Positions 32,658 to 40,487 are shown, counted from the first letter of the stretch. The stretch: 64,000 bases of DNA from Streptomyces sp. FIT100 (GCF_024584805.1 NZ_CP075715.1:3344026-3408025); one strand, 5' to 3'. The notes: generated by a model not told the origin, from the letters alone. Numbers and translations: made by a program.

Positions 32658-32691
32658 TTGTCCACCGAAGTTATCCACAGGCTGTTGATAA
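32658..32691. other. Cluster of DnaA-box-like sequences
   Basis: TTGTCCACC (32658-32666), TTATCCACA (32671-32679, the classical DnaA box) and the inverted TGTTGATAA (32683-32691) lie within 34 bp and are spaced about 12-13 bp. The surroundings are unusually A/T-rich for this DNA. They lie between the VOC gene and a divergent TetR gene, far from any recognisable dnaA/dnaN locus. Confidence 0.55.
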
Positions 32692-32772
32692 CACTATTGA
32701 CCCACACGAGGGACGCACCCCATTTGCAGTCGGCCGAATCGCGCGCCGATCACCCCTCGGTAAGCTGACGGC

Positions 32773-33420
32773 ATGACAGGACAAGTACGCACCGTCGACG
32801 GCCGCGTGGCCGGACGACGCGGCCAGGCGACGCGGCAGAAGCTGCTCGACTGCCTCAGCGAGATGCTCAGCTCCTCGCCGTACCGGGACGTCAAGGTCAT
32901 CGACGTGGCCCGCAAGGCGGGTACGTCACCCGCGACCTTCTACCAGTACTTCCCCGACGTCGAGGGCGCGGTCCTCGAGATCGCGGAGGAAATGGCCACC
33001 GAGGGCGCCGGGTTGACCGCGCTGGTGTCCGGCCGCTCCTGGGTGGGCAAGGCCGGCTGGCAGACCGCCGAGGAACTGGTCGACGGCTTCCTCGACTTCT
33101 GGCGCAGGCACGACGCGATCCTGCGTGTCGTCGACCTCGGTGCGGCCGAGGGGGACAAACGGTTCTACAAGATCCGTATGAAGATCCTGAACTCCGTCAC
33201 CAACTCCCTCACGGAGGCGGTGAAGGAGCTCCAGTCCAAGGGCAAGGTCGACAAGGACGTGAGCCCGGCGGCGATGGCCGGCTCGCTGGTCGCGATGCTC
33301 GCGGCGGTGGCCTCGCACCAGAAGGGCTTCCAGACCTGGGGCGTCAAGCAGGCCGAACTGAAGCCGAACCTGGCGCTGTTGGTCCACCTGGGGATCACCG
33401 GCAAGAAGCCGACGAAGTAG
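32773..33420 (+). CDS. TetR/AcrR-family transcriptional regulator
   Basis: This 215-residue protein has an N-terminal helix-turn-helix (YRDVKVIDVARKAGTSPATFYQYFPDVEGAVLEIAEEMA, about residues 38-75) and a C-terminal helical ligand-binding domain ending in a Lys-rich tail (GKKPTK). The sequence is of the strongly conserved Streptomyces type found next to the afsK region. It is divergent from the VOC gene with 217 bp between. The 17-bp palindrome of the catabolic regulon is not present at its promoter, which argues against, but does not exclude, this protein being the regulon repressor. Confidence 0.9.
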   Translation: MTGQVRTVDGRVAGRRGQATRQKLLDCLSEMLSSSPYRDVKVIDVARKAGTSPATFYQYFPDVEGAVLEIAEEMATEGAGLTALVSGRSWVGKAGWQTAEELVDGFLDFWRRHDAILRVVDLGAAEGDKRFYKIRMKILNSVTNSLTEAVKELQSKGKVDKDVSPAAMAGSLVAMLAAVASHQKGFQTWGVKQAELKPNLALLVHLGITGKKPTK

Positions 33421-33528
33421 CGCCGCGGGAGCGCTGCGCCGCGCTGTGCGCGTCCTGTCCGCGCGGCGCACGCACCGCACCGCACCCACCCGCCCTTCAC
33501 CGCGGGTCGGCGACCCCCGCACCCCGGC

Positions 33529-34020
33529 TCACGCCGCGGCGTCCTCGTTCCGGCGCGTCAGGCGGAAGACCCGGATCTCCCGCTCCACCCTCGCCTGGTA
33601 CGTGGCGTACGGCGGCCAGAAGTCCAGCAGCGCCCGCCACGCCTCCTCCCGTTCCGTCCCGGCGAGGAGCCGCGCGCGCACGGGGATGTCCCGCCTCTTC
33701 CAGCTCACCTCGGCGTCGGGATGCGCGAGCAGGTTCCCCGTCCAGGCCGGATGGCCGGTGCGGCCGAAGTTCGAGCCGACGAGGAGCCAGGTGGCGGCCC
33801 CGTCCTCCGGCATGCACGCGAGCGGCGTACGGCGCGGAAGCCCGCTCCTGGCGCCCCTGGCCGTGAGGACGACACCGGGCAGCATCTGTGCGCTGAGCAG
33901 GACCTTTCCCCGGGTGAGCCGGTGGACGGCCCGGTCCATGGCCGGTACGACGTGCGGGGCGACCTTCGCGAAGGCCCGGGTCGACGAGACCTTCTGGACC
34001 AGCCTCACTCCCAGCGGCAT
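33529..34020 (-). CDS. Ddn-type deazaflavin (F420)-dependent nitroreductase family protein
   Basis: This 163-residue split-barrel protein contains VVLTARGARSGLPRRTPLACMPEDGAATWLLVGSNFGRTGHPAWTGNLLAHPDAEV and the C-terminal FRLTRR, typical of the Ddn/FDOR-A branch that binds F420H2 near the membrane and reduces quinones or nitro compounds. The N-terminal helix (VRLVQKVSSTRAFAKVAPHVVPAMDR) may be membrane-associated. Its ATG overlaps the stop codon of the acyl-CoA dehydrogenase gene (34018-34022), so both belong to one operon behind the 17-bp operator. Confidence 0.9.
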   Translation of the reverse strand: MPLGVRLVQKVSSTRAFAKVAPHVVPAMDRAVHRLTRGKVLLSAQMLPGVVLTARGARSGLPRRTPLACMPEDGAATWLLVGSNFGRTGHPAWTGNLLAHPDAEVSWKRRDIPVRARLLAGTEREEAWRALLDFWPPYATYQARVEREIRVFRLTRRNEDAAA

Positions 34021-35279
34021 CAGACCGCCACCGCCTCTCCCGTGGTCGCCCGGGACGTCGTCGCTCCGGACGTCCTCGCCCCGGACATCGTCGTTCCGGA
34101 TGTCGTCGACCGTGCCGTCGTCGCCCGGCCCGCGGTCGCGGCGCCCGTGAAGAGCCCCGCCGCTTCGGCCGCCCGCGCCCGCAGCCGGTGGACCGGCCCG
34201 AAGAGCAGCTCGTCGGCGGCCGCCCGCTTGAAGTACAGATGCGCCTCGTGCTCCCAGGTGAAACCGATGCCGCCGTGCAGCTGGATCGCCTCGCCCGTCG
34301 TGGTGCGCAGCGCCTCCAGGCACTGGGCGAGCGCCAACGGCCCGCCCCCGTCCGGGTCCCAGGCGGCGTAGTAGGCCGCCGAGCGGGCCGCCTGGACGTG
34401 TACGTACAGATCGGCCAGGCGGTGCTTGACCGCTTGGAACGCCCCGACCGGCCGGCCGAACTGCTCGCGCTCCCCCACGTACGCGACCGTACGGTCCAGC
34501 GCGGCGGCCGCCGCCCCGGCCGCCTCCGCGGCGAGCAGCGCCGCGGCGGTGCGCCCGACGGCGGCGAGCGCACCCGGCACCCGGGCGCCCGCGGTGTCGT
34601 CGCCGAGCAGCTCCGCCCGGGCGTCGCGGAGTTCGACGCGCGCCTGGGGCCTCGTCTCGTCGAGCGCGGTCCACCGGGTGCGCCGGACCCCGTCCGCGTC
34701 CCCCCGGACCAGGAAGAGCAGCGCCCGCCCGCGGGCGAAGCCGCCCGTATGCGCGGCGACGAGGAGCAGCCCGGCGCTGTGCCCGTCCAGGACCTGCCCC
34801 GCCTCCCCGTACAGCACCCAGCCGCCGCCCTCCGGCAGGGGCCTCGCCTGCACCCCGCCGGCCCGGCCGCCCCCCGCCCACACGCCGTCCGCGTTGTCAC
34901 CGGTGAGGGCGAGGGCCGTGGCGAGGCCGTCGCCGGGGACGGCGAGGGCCGCGGTGAGCGTGCCGTCGGCGACGGCGGGCAGGTGCTCGGCCCGCTGCGC
35001 CTCGCTGCCGAGCGCGGCGATCAGCGGCGCCACGAGTCCGGCGGTGGCGAGGAGCGGTGACGGCAGGAGCGCCCGTCCGGCCTCCTCGAAGGCGAGGGCG
35101 AGTTCCACGGCCCCGCCGCCGACGCCTCCGTACGCCTCCGGCAGCGCGAGCCCGGGCAGCCCGAGCTCGTCGGCGAGCCTCGCCCACAGCTCCCCCGGAG
35201 GTGCTCCGCCCCCGCGGGTCAGCGCCGAGCGCAGGGTGCGACGGATGGCCTGCTGCTCCGGGGTGAAGGCGGTGTCCAT
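34020..35279 (-). CDS. Acyl-CoA dehydrogenase with repetitive C-terminal tail
   Basis: This 419-residue FAD enzyme has acyl-CoA dehydrogenase features: FTPEQQAIRRTLR N-terminal helix, AFEEAGRALLPSPLLAT, YVGEREQFGRPVGAFQAVKHRLADL and CLEALRTTTGEAIQLHGGIGFTWEHEAHLYFKRAAADELLFG. It introduces a double bond in a CoA-ester, here perhaps a branched or ring-bearing acid. After residue about 380 the sequence becomes a repeat-encoded tail ending in ATTSRATTGEAVAV, which is not part of the family. The start codon is placed at 35279 because the GAGAGGG ribosome-binding site fits it better than the ATG at 35285. The palindrome lies about 30 bp upstream. Confidence 0.9.
   Translation of the reverse strand: MDTAFTPEQQAIRRTLRSALTRGGGAPPGELWARLADELGLPGLALPEAYGGVGGGAVELALAFEEAGRALLPSPLLATAGLVAPLIAALGSEAQRAEHLPAVADGTLTAALAVPGDGLATALALTGDNADGVWAGGGRAGGVQARPLPEGGGWVLYGEAGQVLDGHSAGLLLVAAHTGGFARGRALLFLVRGDADGVRRTRWTALDETRPQARVELRDARAELLGDDTAGARVPGALAAVGRTAAALLAAEAAGAAAAALDRTVAYVGEREQFGRPVGAFQAVKHRLADLYVHVQAARSAAYYAAWDPDGGGPLALAQCLEALRTTTGEAIQLHGGIGFTWEHEAHLYFKRAAADELLFGPVHRLRARAAEAAGLFTGAATAGRATTARSTTSGTTMSGARTSGATTSRATTGEAVAV
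34051..34125 (-). repeat. 15-bp coding minisatellite in the acyl-CoA dehydrogenase tail
   Basis: Five imperfect 15-bp units (plus-strand type CCGGACGTCGTCGCT) with a sixth degenerate unit to 34140. On the minus strand they encode a pentapeptide series (STTSG, TTMSG, ARTSG, ATTSR). Since 15 is a multiple of three, copy-number change keeps the frame. Confidence 0.8.
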
Positions 35280-35311
35280 GGGCATCCATCCCTCTCCGTG
35301 CCCACTACGCG

Positions 35312-35328
35312 CCTGACGAGGCGTCAGG
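35312..35328. promoter_or_regulatory. 17-bp regulon operator (CCTGACGAGGCGTCAGG)
   Basis: A perfect inverted repeat except for the central base pair position, 33 bp upstream of the preferred acyl-CoA dehydrogenase start. The arms are CCTGAC/GTCAGG. Confidence 0.75.
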
Positions 35329-35397
35329 CATCGGGCTCAGGGGTGGGATGGTAGGGGCGGGCGGCCGAGAATCACAGAGCCCCGTCGCGGCGGGCGC

Positions 35398-35769
35398 TCA
35401 GCAGGGCTCGCCCGGACGCTCCGCGGCCGCCTTCAGCAGGTCCCGTACGAGATCGAAGTCGACCTTCTCGGTGCGCCGGAAGCGCAGGCAGCCCTTGCCC
35501 ATGTCCTGGTCGGCGAGCCGCTCCTCGAAGCCTTCCCGCACGTCCGGGCGCATCAGATAGAAGGAGATGTACTGCTTCTGGTTGGCGAAGGCGATCTCGG
35601 GCTCTCCGCCCGGACGGCGATACGCGGGCATGCCGTACGCCATGACCTCCTCGTAGCCGTCGAGCTCGGTGCGGCAGAGCTCGCGGATCCGGACGAGGGC
35701 CGTCAGCCGGTCGGGCTCCGCCACCTCGGCGAGGTAGCCGTCGACGTCTTCCGCTGTGGATCGGGGCAT
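35398..35769 (-). CDS. DUF1801 (YdhG-like / Fe-chaperone-type) family protein
   Basis: This 123-residue protein has the DUF1801 signature: ELDGYEEVMAYGMPAYRRPGGEPEIAFANQKQYISFYL followed by the helix-rich MGKGCLRFRRTEKVDFDLVRDLL. The family has an alpha+beta fold of unknown activity, occasionally annotated as an iron chaperone on weak grounds. It lies alone, with 68 bp to the neighbouring promoter region on one side and a 153-bp gap to the divergent thiolase-like gene on the other. No regulatory link to its neighbours was seen. Confidence 0.88.
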   Translation of the reverse strand: MPRSTAEDVDGYLAEVAEPDRLTALVRIRELCRTELDGYEEVMAYGMPAYRRPGGEPEIAFANQKQYISFYLMRPDVREGFEERLADQDMGKGCLRFRRTEKVDFDLVRDLLKAAAERPGEPC

Positions 35770-35902
35770 ACCGCGAGCCTACCGCCGGGGCGCGGCGGCA
35801 GCTCACGGAGTCCGGTCGCCGACCGGCCCGCGACCGGCACCGACCTGTCGGTGACCGGCCACTGGCCCGGCCCGCCGTCTCGGCCGTCCCCCGCCCACCA
35901 CA

Positions 35903-35919
35903 TCTGATGTACCGTCAGA
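35903..35919. promoter_or_regulatory. 17-bp regulon operator (TCTGATGTACCGTCAGA)
   Basis: It ends only 3 bp before the ATG of the thiolase-fold gene. Repressor binding would therefore cover the start of transcription and translation. A leaderless mRNA is likely. Confidence 0.8.
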
Positions 35920-35922
35920 TTC

Positions 35923-37089
35923 ATGCCCACCCCATCGCGCAAAGTCGCCATCGTCGGCATATCCCTCTCCGACTGCGGCCGGGTCGACGGCCCCACCCCG
36001 TACGCCCTGCACGCCCAGGCCGCCCGACGCGCCCTCGCCGACTCCGGCCTCGACCGCTCGCTGATCGACGGCTTCGCCTCCGCCGGGCTCGGCACCCTCG
36101 CACCGGTGGAGGTCGCCGAGTACCTGGGGATCCGGCCCACCTGGATCGACTCGACCTCGGTGGGCGGCGCCACCTGGGAGGTCATGGCCGCGCACGCCGC
36201 CGACGCCATCGCCGCGGGCCGCGCGGGCGCCGTCCTGCTCGTCTACGGCTCCACCGCCCGCGCCGACATCAAGGCCGGGCGCCGCACGTCGAACCTCTCC
36301 TTCGGCGGGCGCGGCCCGCTCCAGTTCGAGGTTCCCTACGGGCACACGCTCGTCGCCAAGTACGCCATGGCCGCCCGGCGCCATATGCACGAGTACGGCA
36401 CCACACTGGAGCAGCTCGCCGAGGTCGCGGTCCAGGCGCGGGCGAACGCGGCGCACAACCCCGACGCGATGTTCCGCGACCCGATCACCGTGGACGACGT
36501 CCTGTCCGGCCCGCTGATCGCCGATCCGTTCACCAAGCTGCACTGCTGCATCCGCAGCGACGGCGGCTGCGCGGTGCTGCTGGCGGCCGAGGAGTACGTA
36601 CCGGACACGGCCAGGGCGCCCGTGTGGGTGCTCGGCACGGGCGAGCACGTCTCGCACACCACGATGTCGGAGTGGCAGGACTTCACCGTCTCGCCCGCGG
36701 CGGTCAGCGGCCGGCTGGCCTTCGAGCGGGCGGGGGTGCGGCCCGCGGACGTCGACATCGCCGAGATCTACGACGCCTTCACCTATATGACGCTGGTGAC
36801 GCTGGAGGACCTCGGCTTCTGCGCGAAGGGCGAGGGCGGGGCGTTCGTCGAGAAGGGCCGGCTGCGGCTGGACGGCGAGCTGCCCGTCAACACCGACGGT
36901 GGCGGGCTCTCCGCCTGCCACCCGGGCATGCGCGGGCTGTTCCTGCTGGTCGAGGCGGTACGGCAGCTGCGCGGCGAGGCGGGCGGCCACCAGGTGCGCC
37001 GGCCGGACGGCAGCCTTCCGGAGCTGGCGGTGGCATCGGGGACGGGTGGCTGGTTCTGTTCGGCGGGGACGGTAGTCCTCGGGCGGTGA
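35923..37089 (+). CDS. Thiolase-fold lipid-transfer protein (Ltp4-like), Cys-less
   Basis: This 388-residue SCPx-type thiolase-fold protein contains RRHMHEYGTTLEQLAEVA, FTKLHCCIRSDGGCAVLL, VDIAEIYDAFTYMTLVTLEDLGFC and GELPVNTDGGGLSACHPGM. The N-terminal nucleophile region reads STSVGGATWEVM, so no Cys stands where thiolases have their acylated residue, and HDxF is replaced by YDAF. That pattern suggests an aldolase or other C-C lyase working with a DUF35 partner, perhaps the one at 41360. The ATG at 35923 follows the operator by 3 bp with no ribosome-binding site, consistent with leaderless translation. Confidence 0.88.
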   Translation: MPTPSRKVAIVGISLSDCGRVDGPTPYALHAQAARRALADSGLDRSLIDGFASAGLGTLAPVEVAEYLGIRPTWIDSTSVGGATWEVMAAHAADAIAAGRAGAVLLVYGSTARADIKAGRRTSNLSFGGRGPLQFEVPYGHTLVAKYAMAARRHMHEYGTTLEQLAEVAVQARANAAHNPDAMFRDPITVDDVLSGPLIADPFTKLHCCIRSDGGCAVLLAAEEYVPDTARAPVWVLGTGEHVSHTTMSEWQDFTVSPAAVSGRLAFERAGVRPADVDIAEIYDAFTYMTLVTLEDLGFCAKGEGGAFVEKGRLRLDGELPVNTDGGGLSACHPGMRGLFLLVEAVRQLRGEAGGHQVRRPDGSLPELAVASGTGGWFCSAGTVVLGR

Positions 37090-37102
37090 ATGCGGGCCCC
37101 TT

Positions 37103-37130
37103 CTGAGTGCCGCCCCTGCGGGCGGCTCAG
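37103..37130. terminator. Bidirectional intrinsic terminator
   Basis: GCCGCCC (37109-37115) and GGGCGGC (37120-37126) with flanking CTGA/TCAG pairs form a hairpin between the thiolase-like gene and the convergent vapC. Confidence 0.65.
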
Positions 37131-37528
37131 TCGATGCGGCGGACCGGCTGCCCCGTGATGCGCGCGATGGTGTCGAAGTCGCCGTCCTGATGGAGAACCG
37201 TGAGCTTGTGATGCCTGGCGGCCACCGCCACCAGGAGGTCGACGGGACTCGCGCTCTGGTGCCAGCCCCGGTCGGCGAGATCGTGCTGGAGCTCGGCGGC
37301 ATCGGCCCAGGCGGACTCCCGCATCGAGTAGTACGGGAAGGTCTCCCTGAGGAGCCCGTCCATCTCGTAGAAGACGCGCTTGCCGCCGGCAGCCCGCAGG
37401 ATCTCCTGCCGCACGGGCTCACAGAGACCGACGAGTCCCGCGTTGACGACGCTGCTCCAGCTCGGGCTCGCCTGCCCGCGGTAGAAGCGGACGAGCGCGC
37501 TCGTGTCCGCCAGGTAGAGCTCCGTCAC
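37127..37528 (-). CDS. vapC: VapC-type PIN-domain ribonuclease toxin
   Basis: This 133-residue PIN-domain protein shows ADTSALVRFYRG (first catalytic Asp), CEPVRQEILRAAG (Glu), SPVDLLVAVAARHH (third acidic cluster) and HQDGDFDTIA (fourth Asp). VapC toxins are Mg-dependent endoribonucleases that cut tRNA or rRNA. It follows the antitoxin gene with an ATGA overlap (37525-37528), so antitoxin comes first. The stop codon lies inside the terminator hairpin. Confidence 0.92.
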   Translation of the reverse strand: MTELYLADTSALVRFYRGQASPSWSSVVNAGLVGLCEPVRQEILRAAGGKRVFYEMDGLLRETFPYYSMRESAWADAAELQHDLADRGWHQSASPVDLLVAVAARHHKLTVLHQDGDFDTIARITGQPVRRID

Positions 37529-37764
37529 GCCGCGCGCTGCCCGCCCTCGTCACCGCCGGGCTGCGGACGCGTCTCGATCACCGAGAAGTCGACCTCACCC
37601 TCCTCGACCATCTGCCGCATCCGTTCCACTGCGGCAGCCCGCCGCCGCCGGTCCACGATCTCGCGCAGCGCGGCGTTGACGGTGTCCCTCTTGGTGCCCG
37701 TACCGAGGAAACGCGCGGCCTCGGCCAGCGCCTCATCGTCCAGGTCGATGACGGTGCGACTCAT
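37525..37764 (-). CDS. vapB: VapB-type antitoxin
   Basis: This 79-residue protein has a ribbon-helix-helix N-terminus (RTVIDLDDEALAEAARFLGTGTKRDTVNAALREIV) and an acidic, Pro/Gln-rich C-terminal tail that would wrap the toxin. It should repress its own promoter as a VapBC complex, and the palindrome CGTATATACG just upstream is the likely target. It is the first gene of the pair. Some VapB-like proteins of this type are DUF2191 in domain databases. Confidence 0.92.
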   Translation of the reverse strand: MSRTVIDLDDEALAEAARFLGTGTKRDTVNAALREIVDRRRRAAAVERMRQMVEEGEVDFSVIETRPQPGGDEGGQRAA

Positions 37765-37777
37765 GGGACCTCCCTGA

Positions 37778-37787
37778 CGTATATACG
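37778..37787. promoter_or_regulatory. vapBC promoter palindrome CGTATATACG
   Basis: A 10-bp perfect palindrome 14 bp upstream of the vapB ATG. It contains a TATATA -10-like core, so operator and promoter appear to coincide. Confidence 0.55.
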
Positions 37788-37856
37788 CTTCCCAAGAAAG
37801 ATATCAGCCCGCGCACCGACTGTCGTCGGACATCGGCCGGCTGTGATGATCGACCC

Positions 37857-38533
37857 ATGAACCCCGATCCCGCCGACGCTTCGCGAGAGTTCCACGAGCT
37901 GCTCAGATCCCTGCCGGTCTGGGACACCGAGCTGCCCGCCTTCGATCCCGCACAGGCGCCCCGCGAACCGCTGCCGCTCTTCCGGCGGTGGTTCGTGGAG
38001 GCGGCCGCCGCCGGTCAGCCCGAGCCGCACACCATGACGCTCGCGACCGTCGGCGAGGACGGGCACCCCGACCTGCGGACGTTGATGCTGCACGAGGCCG
38101 ACGAGCGCGGCGGCACTTCGCCTCGCACTCCACCAGCGCCAAGGGCCGCCAGCTCGCGGCCCGTCCGCACGCCGCGCTCGGCTTCTACTGGCCGGCGCAG
38201 GGCCGCCAGGTCCGAGTGCGCGGACGGGTCGCCGAGGGCAGCGCCCGCGAGGCGTACGACGACCTCCACGCCCGCTCGGCCGGCGCACTGGCCGCGGCCC
38301 TGGTCGGCCGCCAGAGCGAGGTACTCGGCTCCTACGAGGAGCTGGTGCGGGCCAGCGAGGCCGCCTGGCGGCGGGCGCGGGCCGAGCCGGAGGCGACAGC
38401 GGCGACCTGGACGGCGTACGTACTGGAGCCGTCCGAGGTGGAGTTCTTCCAGGGCGACGCGCGTCGGCGTCACGTCCGGCTGCGCTACCGGCGCCAAGCC
38501 GGCTCCTGGACCCGCGAGTTGCTGTGGCCGTAG
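37857..38533 (+). pseudogene. Pyridoxamine 5'-phosphate oxidase-family gene with a frameshift
   Basis: The frame from the ATG at 37857 gives a normal PNPOx N-terminus (FRRWFVEAAAAGQPEPHTMTLATVGEDGHPDLRTLMLHEADERGG). The continuation lies in the +1-shifted frame (HFASHSTSAKGRQLAARPHAALGFYWPAQGRQVRVRGRV ... VEFFQGDARRRHVRLRYRR). Family members read ERGW/F-HF at the junction. Restoring one base (a T making TGG) between 38111 and 38112 would join the halves into a protein of about 225 residues, the usual PdxH length. FMN-binding and substrate residues are intact on either side. It is either a recent pseudogene or a one-base sequence error. Confidence 0.85.
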
Positions 38534-38535
38534 AG

Positions 38536-38721
38536 GGTGTGCTGTGGATCAGGCCGGATCAGTGAGCGGGGTCCGGCGCATGGCGTCTCCCCGGACCGCA
38601 GGGCCCAGGGGACGCAATCGCACGGCGGAGGAAGGAGCCACCGCGGTGGGGCACCTCCCCCCAGAAGAGAGGCGAGGTGCAGTGCCAGGGCACGCGGGCC
38701 CGGCAAGATCCGCAACACACC
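38536..38721. mobile_element. MITE-like inverted-repeat element, copy 2 (186 bp)
   Basis: Terminal arms of 15 bp (38536-38550 GGTGTGCTGTGGATC, 38707-38721 GATCCGCAACACACC) match at 13 positions. Inside is a core related to copy 1 (CAATCGCACGGCGGAGGA versus CGATCGCAAGGCGGAGGA) followed in both by GGGCACCTCCC or GGGGCACCTCCC. The element starts 2 bp after the PNPOx stop codon. It makes up most of the 376-bp gap before the S33 peptidase gene. Confidence 0.6.
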
Positions 38722-38909
38722 GCCATAGGGCCACCTGACCAAGACGCGATCCGGCAGGCTTCGGCTGTCCGCCTCCGGGCCCATTTGCCGGACCGGTCCG
38801 TCCCTCCCAGGTCGGACACAGCTCGCGCCCTTCGGGGGATTCGCCCCAACTGCCCTTTGCGAAAGGGTTGGTGCGTCCCACACGCACTGACCCGAAGGGC
38901 CTTCCCCAC

Positions 38910-40487
38910 GTGCGAAACAGACGAACAGTCACCACCTTCCTGGCGGCGGGCGCCGTCGCCGCGACCCTCGTGCCGGCGCTCGCCCCGGCCACGGCAGCGG
39001 CGGCCGAGAACCCGCTGCGGCAGTACCTCCAGCAGAAGCCCACCTGGAAGCGCTGCGCCAAGGACAGCCCGGCGACCTTCCAGTGCGCCACGATCAAGGT
39101 GCCGCTCGACTACGGCCGCCCCGGCGGCAAGAAGATCGACCTCGCGATATCGCGGTTACGGTCGAGCAGCACCGCCGAGCGCCGCGGAGTCCTGCTGACC
39201 AACCCCGGCGGTCCGGGCGGCGAGGGCGTCTCCATGCCGCTGTTCCTGGCAAGCGAGCTCCCCGCGTCCGTGAAGAAGGCGTACGACCTCGTCGGCTTCG
39301 ATCCGCGCGGCATCGGGCAGAGCTCCCCCGTCGGCTGCGGGCTGACCGGCGACGAGTGGAACTGGGAACGGCCCTACAAGGCGAAGACGTTCGCCAAGGA
39401 CGTGAAGTGGGCCCGCACCTTCGCCGAGAAGTGCGGAGCGAAGCAGGGCGACAGGCTGCGCCATATGACCACCCGCAACACCGCCCGCGACATGGACGTG
39501 ATCCGGGCCGTGCTGGGCGAGAAGAAGATCTCGTACCTCGGCTACTCCTACGGCACCTACCTCGGCGCCGTCTACACGCAGATGTTCCCCCGGCGTGCCG
39601 ACCGTTTCGTACTGGACAGCGCCATCGACCCGAAGCGGGTGTGGCGCGGCATGATCCAGGTGTGGGCCGAGGGCGCCGAGCCCGCGTTCGCCAGGTGGAC
39701 CGAGTGGACCGCGCAGCACGACGCCGAGTTCGGGCTCGGTGCCACCCCGGACGCGGTGCGCAAGACCTTCTGGGACCTGGTGGCCCGTGCCGACCGCAAG
39801 CCCATCGAGCTCGACGGCACGTCCCTCACCGGCGACGACATCCGCGCCGGTCGCGCCGTGTTCTTCAGCGTCCGCTACGCCGCCGAGCAGATCGCCGAGC
39901 TGAAGCGGGCCGCCGCCGGCAAGCCGCCGGCCACCCGCAAGCCCGGCACGCCTCCGCGCCGCGTCCCGCCGTCCTTCGCCCGCGCCGTGCCCGAGGACAA
40001 CAGCGTCGCCGCCTTCTGGACCGTGCTCTGCGCCGACACCCGCGCCTGGCCGCGCGACCCGGATCAGTACCGCCGCGACGCGATCCGCGACAAGGCCAGG
40101 TACCCGCTGTACGGCGACTTCGCGTCCAACATCATGCCGTGCGCGTTCTGGAAGAAGAGCGGCAGCGAGCCGGCCACCGTGATCGACAACAAGGTCCGGG
40201 CGCTCGTCCTGCAGAACGAATGGGATTCCCAGACCCCGCTGACCAGCGGCGTCGGCCTGCGCCGGGCCATGAAGGGCTCGCGGATGGTCACGGTCGCCGG
40301 CGGTGAGGGCCACGGCGTCTACGGCGCCAAGTCCTGCGCCGACAAGACGGCGACGGCCTACCTGACCACCGGCAGGCTCCCGGCCAAGGACCTGACCTGC
40401 CGGGCCGCCCCCGCAGGCAAGCAGGCCATGAACAGGCTGCCGGTACCGACCCCTCCGGGGATTCCGGGGCTGCGGCAGGGCTTCTGA
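38910..40487 (+). CDS. Secreted S33-family tripeptidyl aminopeptidase (alpha/beta hydrolase)
   Basis: This 525-residue protein starts at a GTG (38910), giving a Sec/Tat-like signal with RNRR before TVTTFLAAGAVAATLVPALAPATAAA. The mature domain has NPGGPGGEG (oxyanion loop), GFDPRGIGQS, the nucleophile motif YLGYSYGTYLGAVY, an Asp in LQNEWDSQTP and the catalytic His in GGEGHGVY, with paired cysteines. It resembles S. lividans Tap and SlpD/E, which release tripeptides from protein N-termini outside the cell. A GAAGGG sequence lies about 10 nt before the GTG. A strong terminator follows at 40505. Confidence 0.9.
   Translation: MRNRRTVTTFLAAGAVAATLVPALAPATAAAAENPLRQYLQQKPTWKRCAKDSPATFQCATIKVPLDYGRPGGKKIDLAISRLRSSSTAERRGVLLTNPGGPGGEGVSMPLFLASELPASVKKAYDLVGFDPRGIGQSSPVGCGLTGDEWNWERPYKAKTFAKDVKWARTFAEKCGAKQGDRLRHMTTRNTARDMDVIRAVLGEKKISYLGYSYGTYLGAVYTQMFPRRADRFVLDSAIDPKRVWRGMIQVWAEGAEPAFARWTEWTAQHDAEFGLGATPDAVRKTFWDLVARADRKPIELDGTSLTGDDIRAGRAVFFSVRYAAEQIAELKRAAAGKPPATRKPGTPPRRVPPSFARAVPEDNSVAAFWTVLCADTRAWPRDPDQYRRDAIRDKARYPLYGDFASNIMPCAFWKKSGSEPATVIDNKVRALVLQNEWDSQTPLTSGVGLRRAMKGSRMVTVAGGEGHGVYGAKSCADKTATAYLTTGRLPAKDLTCRAAPAGKQAMNRLPVPTPPGIPGLRQGF

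Noticed and set aside
32755..32785. CTGACGGCATGACAGG at the TetR gene start as an autoregulatory regulon site
   Set aside because: The right half reads GACAGG and not GTCAG, so it is not a palindrome of the required type.
33529..34881. A long minus-strand frame through the acyl-CoA dehydrogenase with DDVRG-type repeats
   Set aside because: Only the last part (33529-34020) is a real Ddn-type gene. The rest is an out-of-frame reading of the dehydrogenase and its minisatellite.
38845..38870. CCCTTT-GCG-AAAGGG hairpin before the S33 peptidase as a terminator
   Set aside because: Only 6 bp of stem without a T-tract and located upstream of the peptidase start. It could be part of the leader, but there is no evidence for function.
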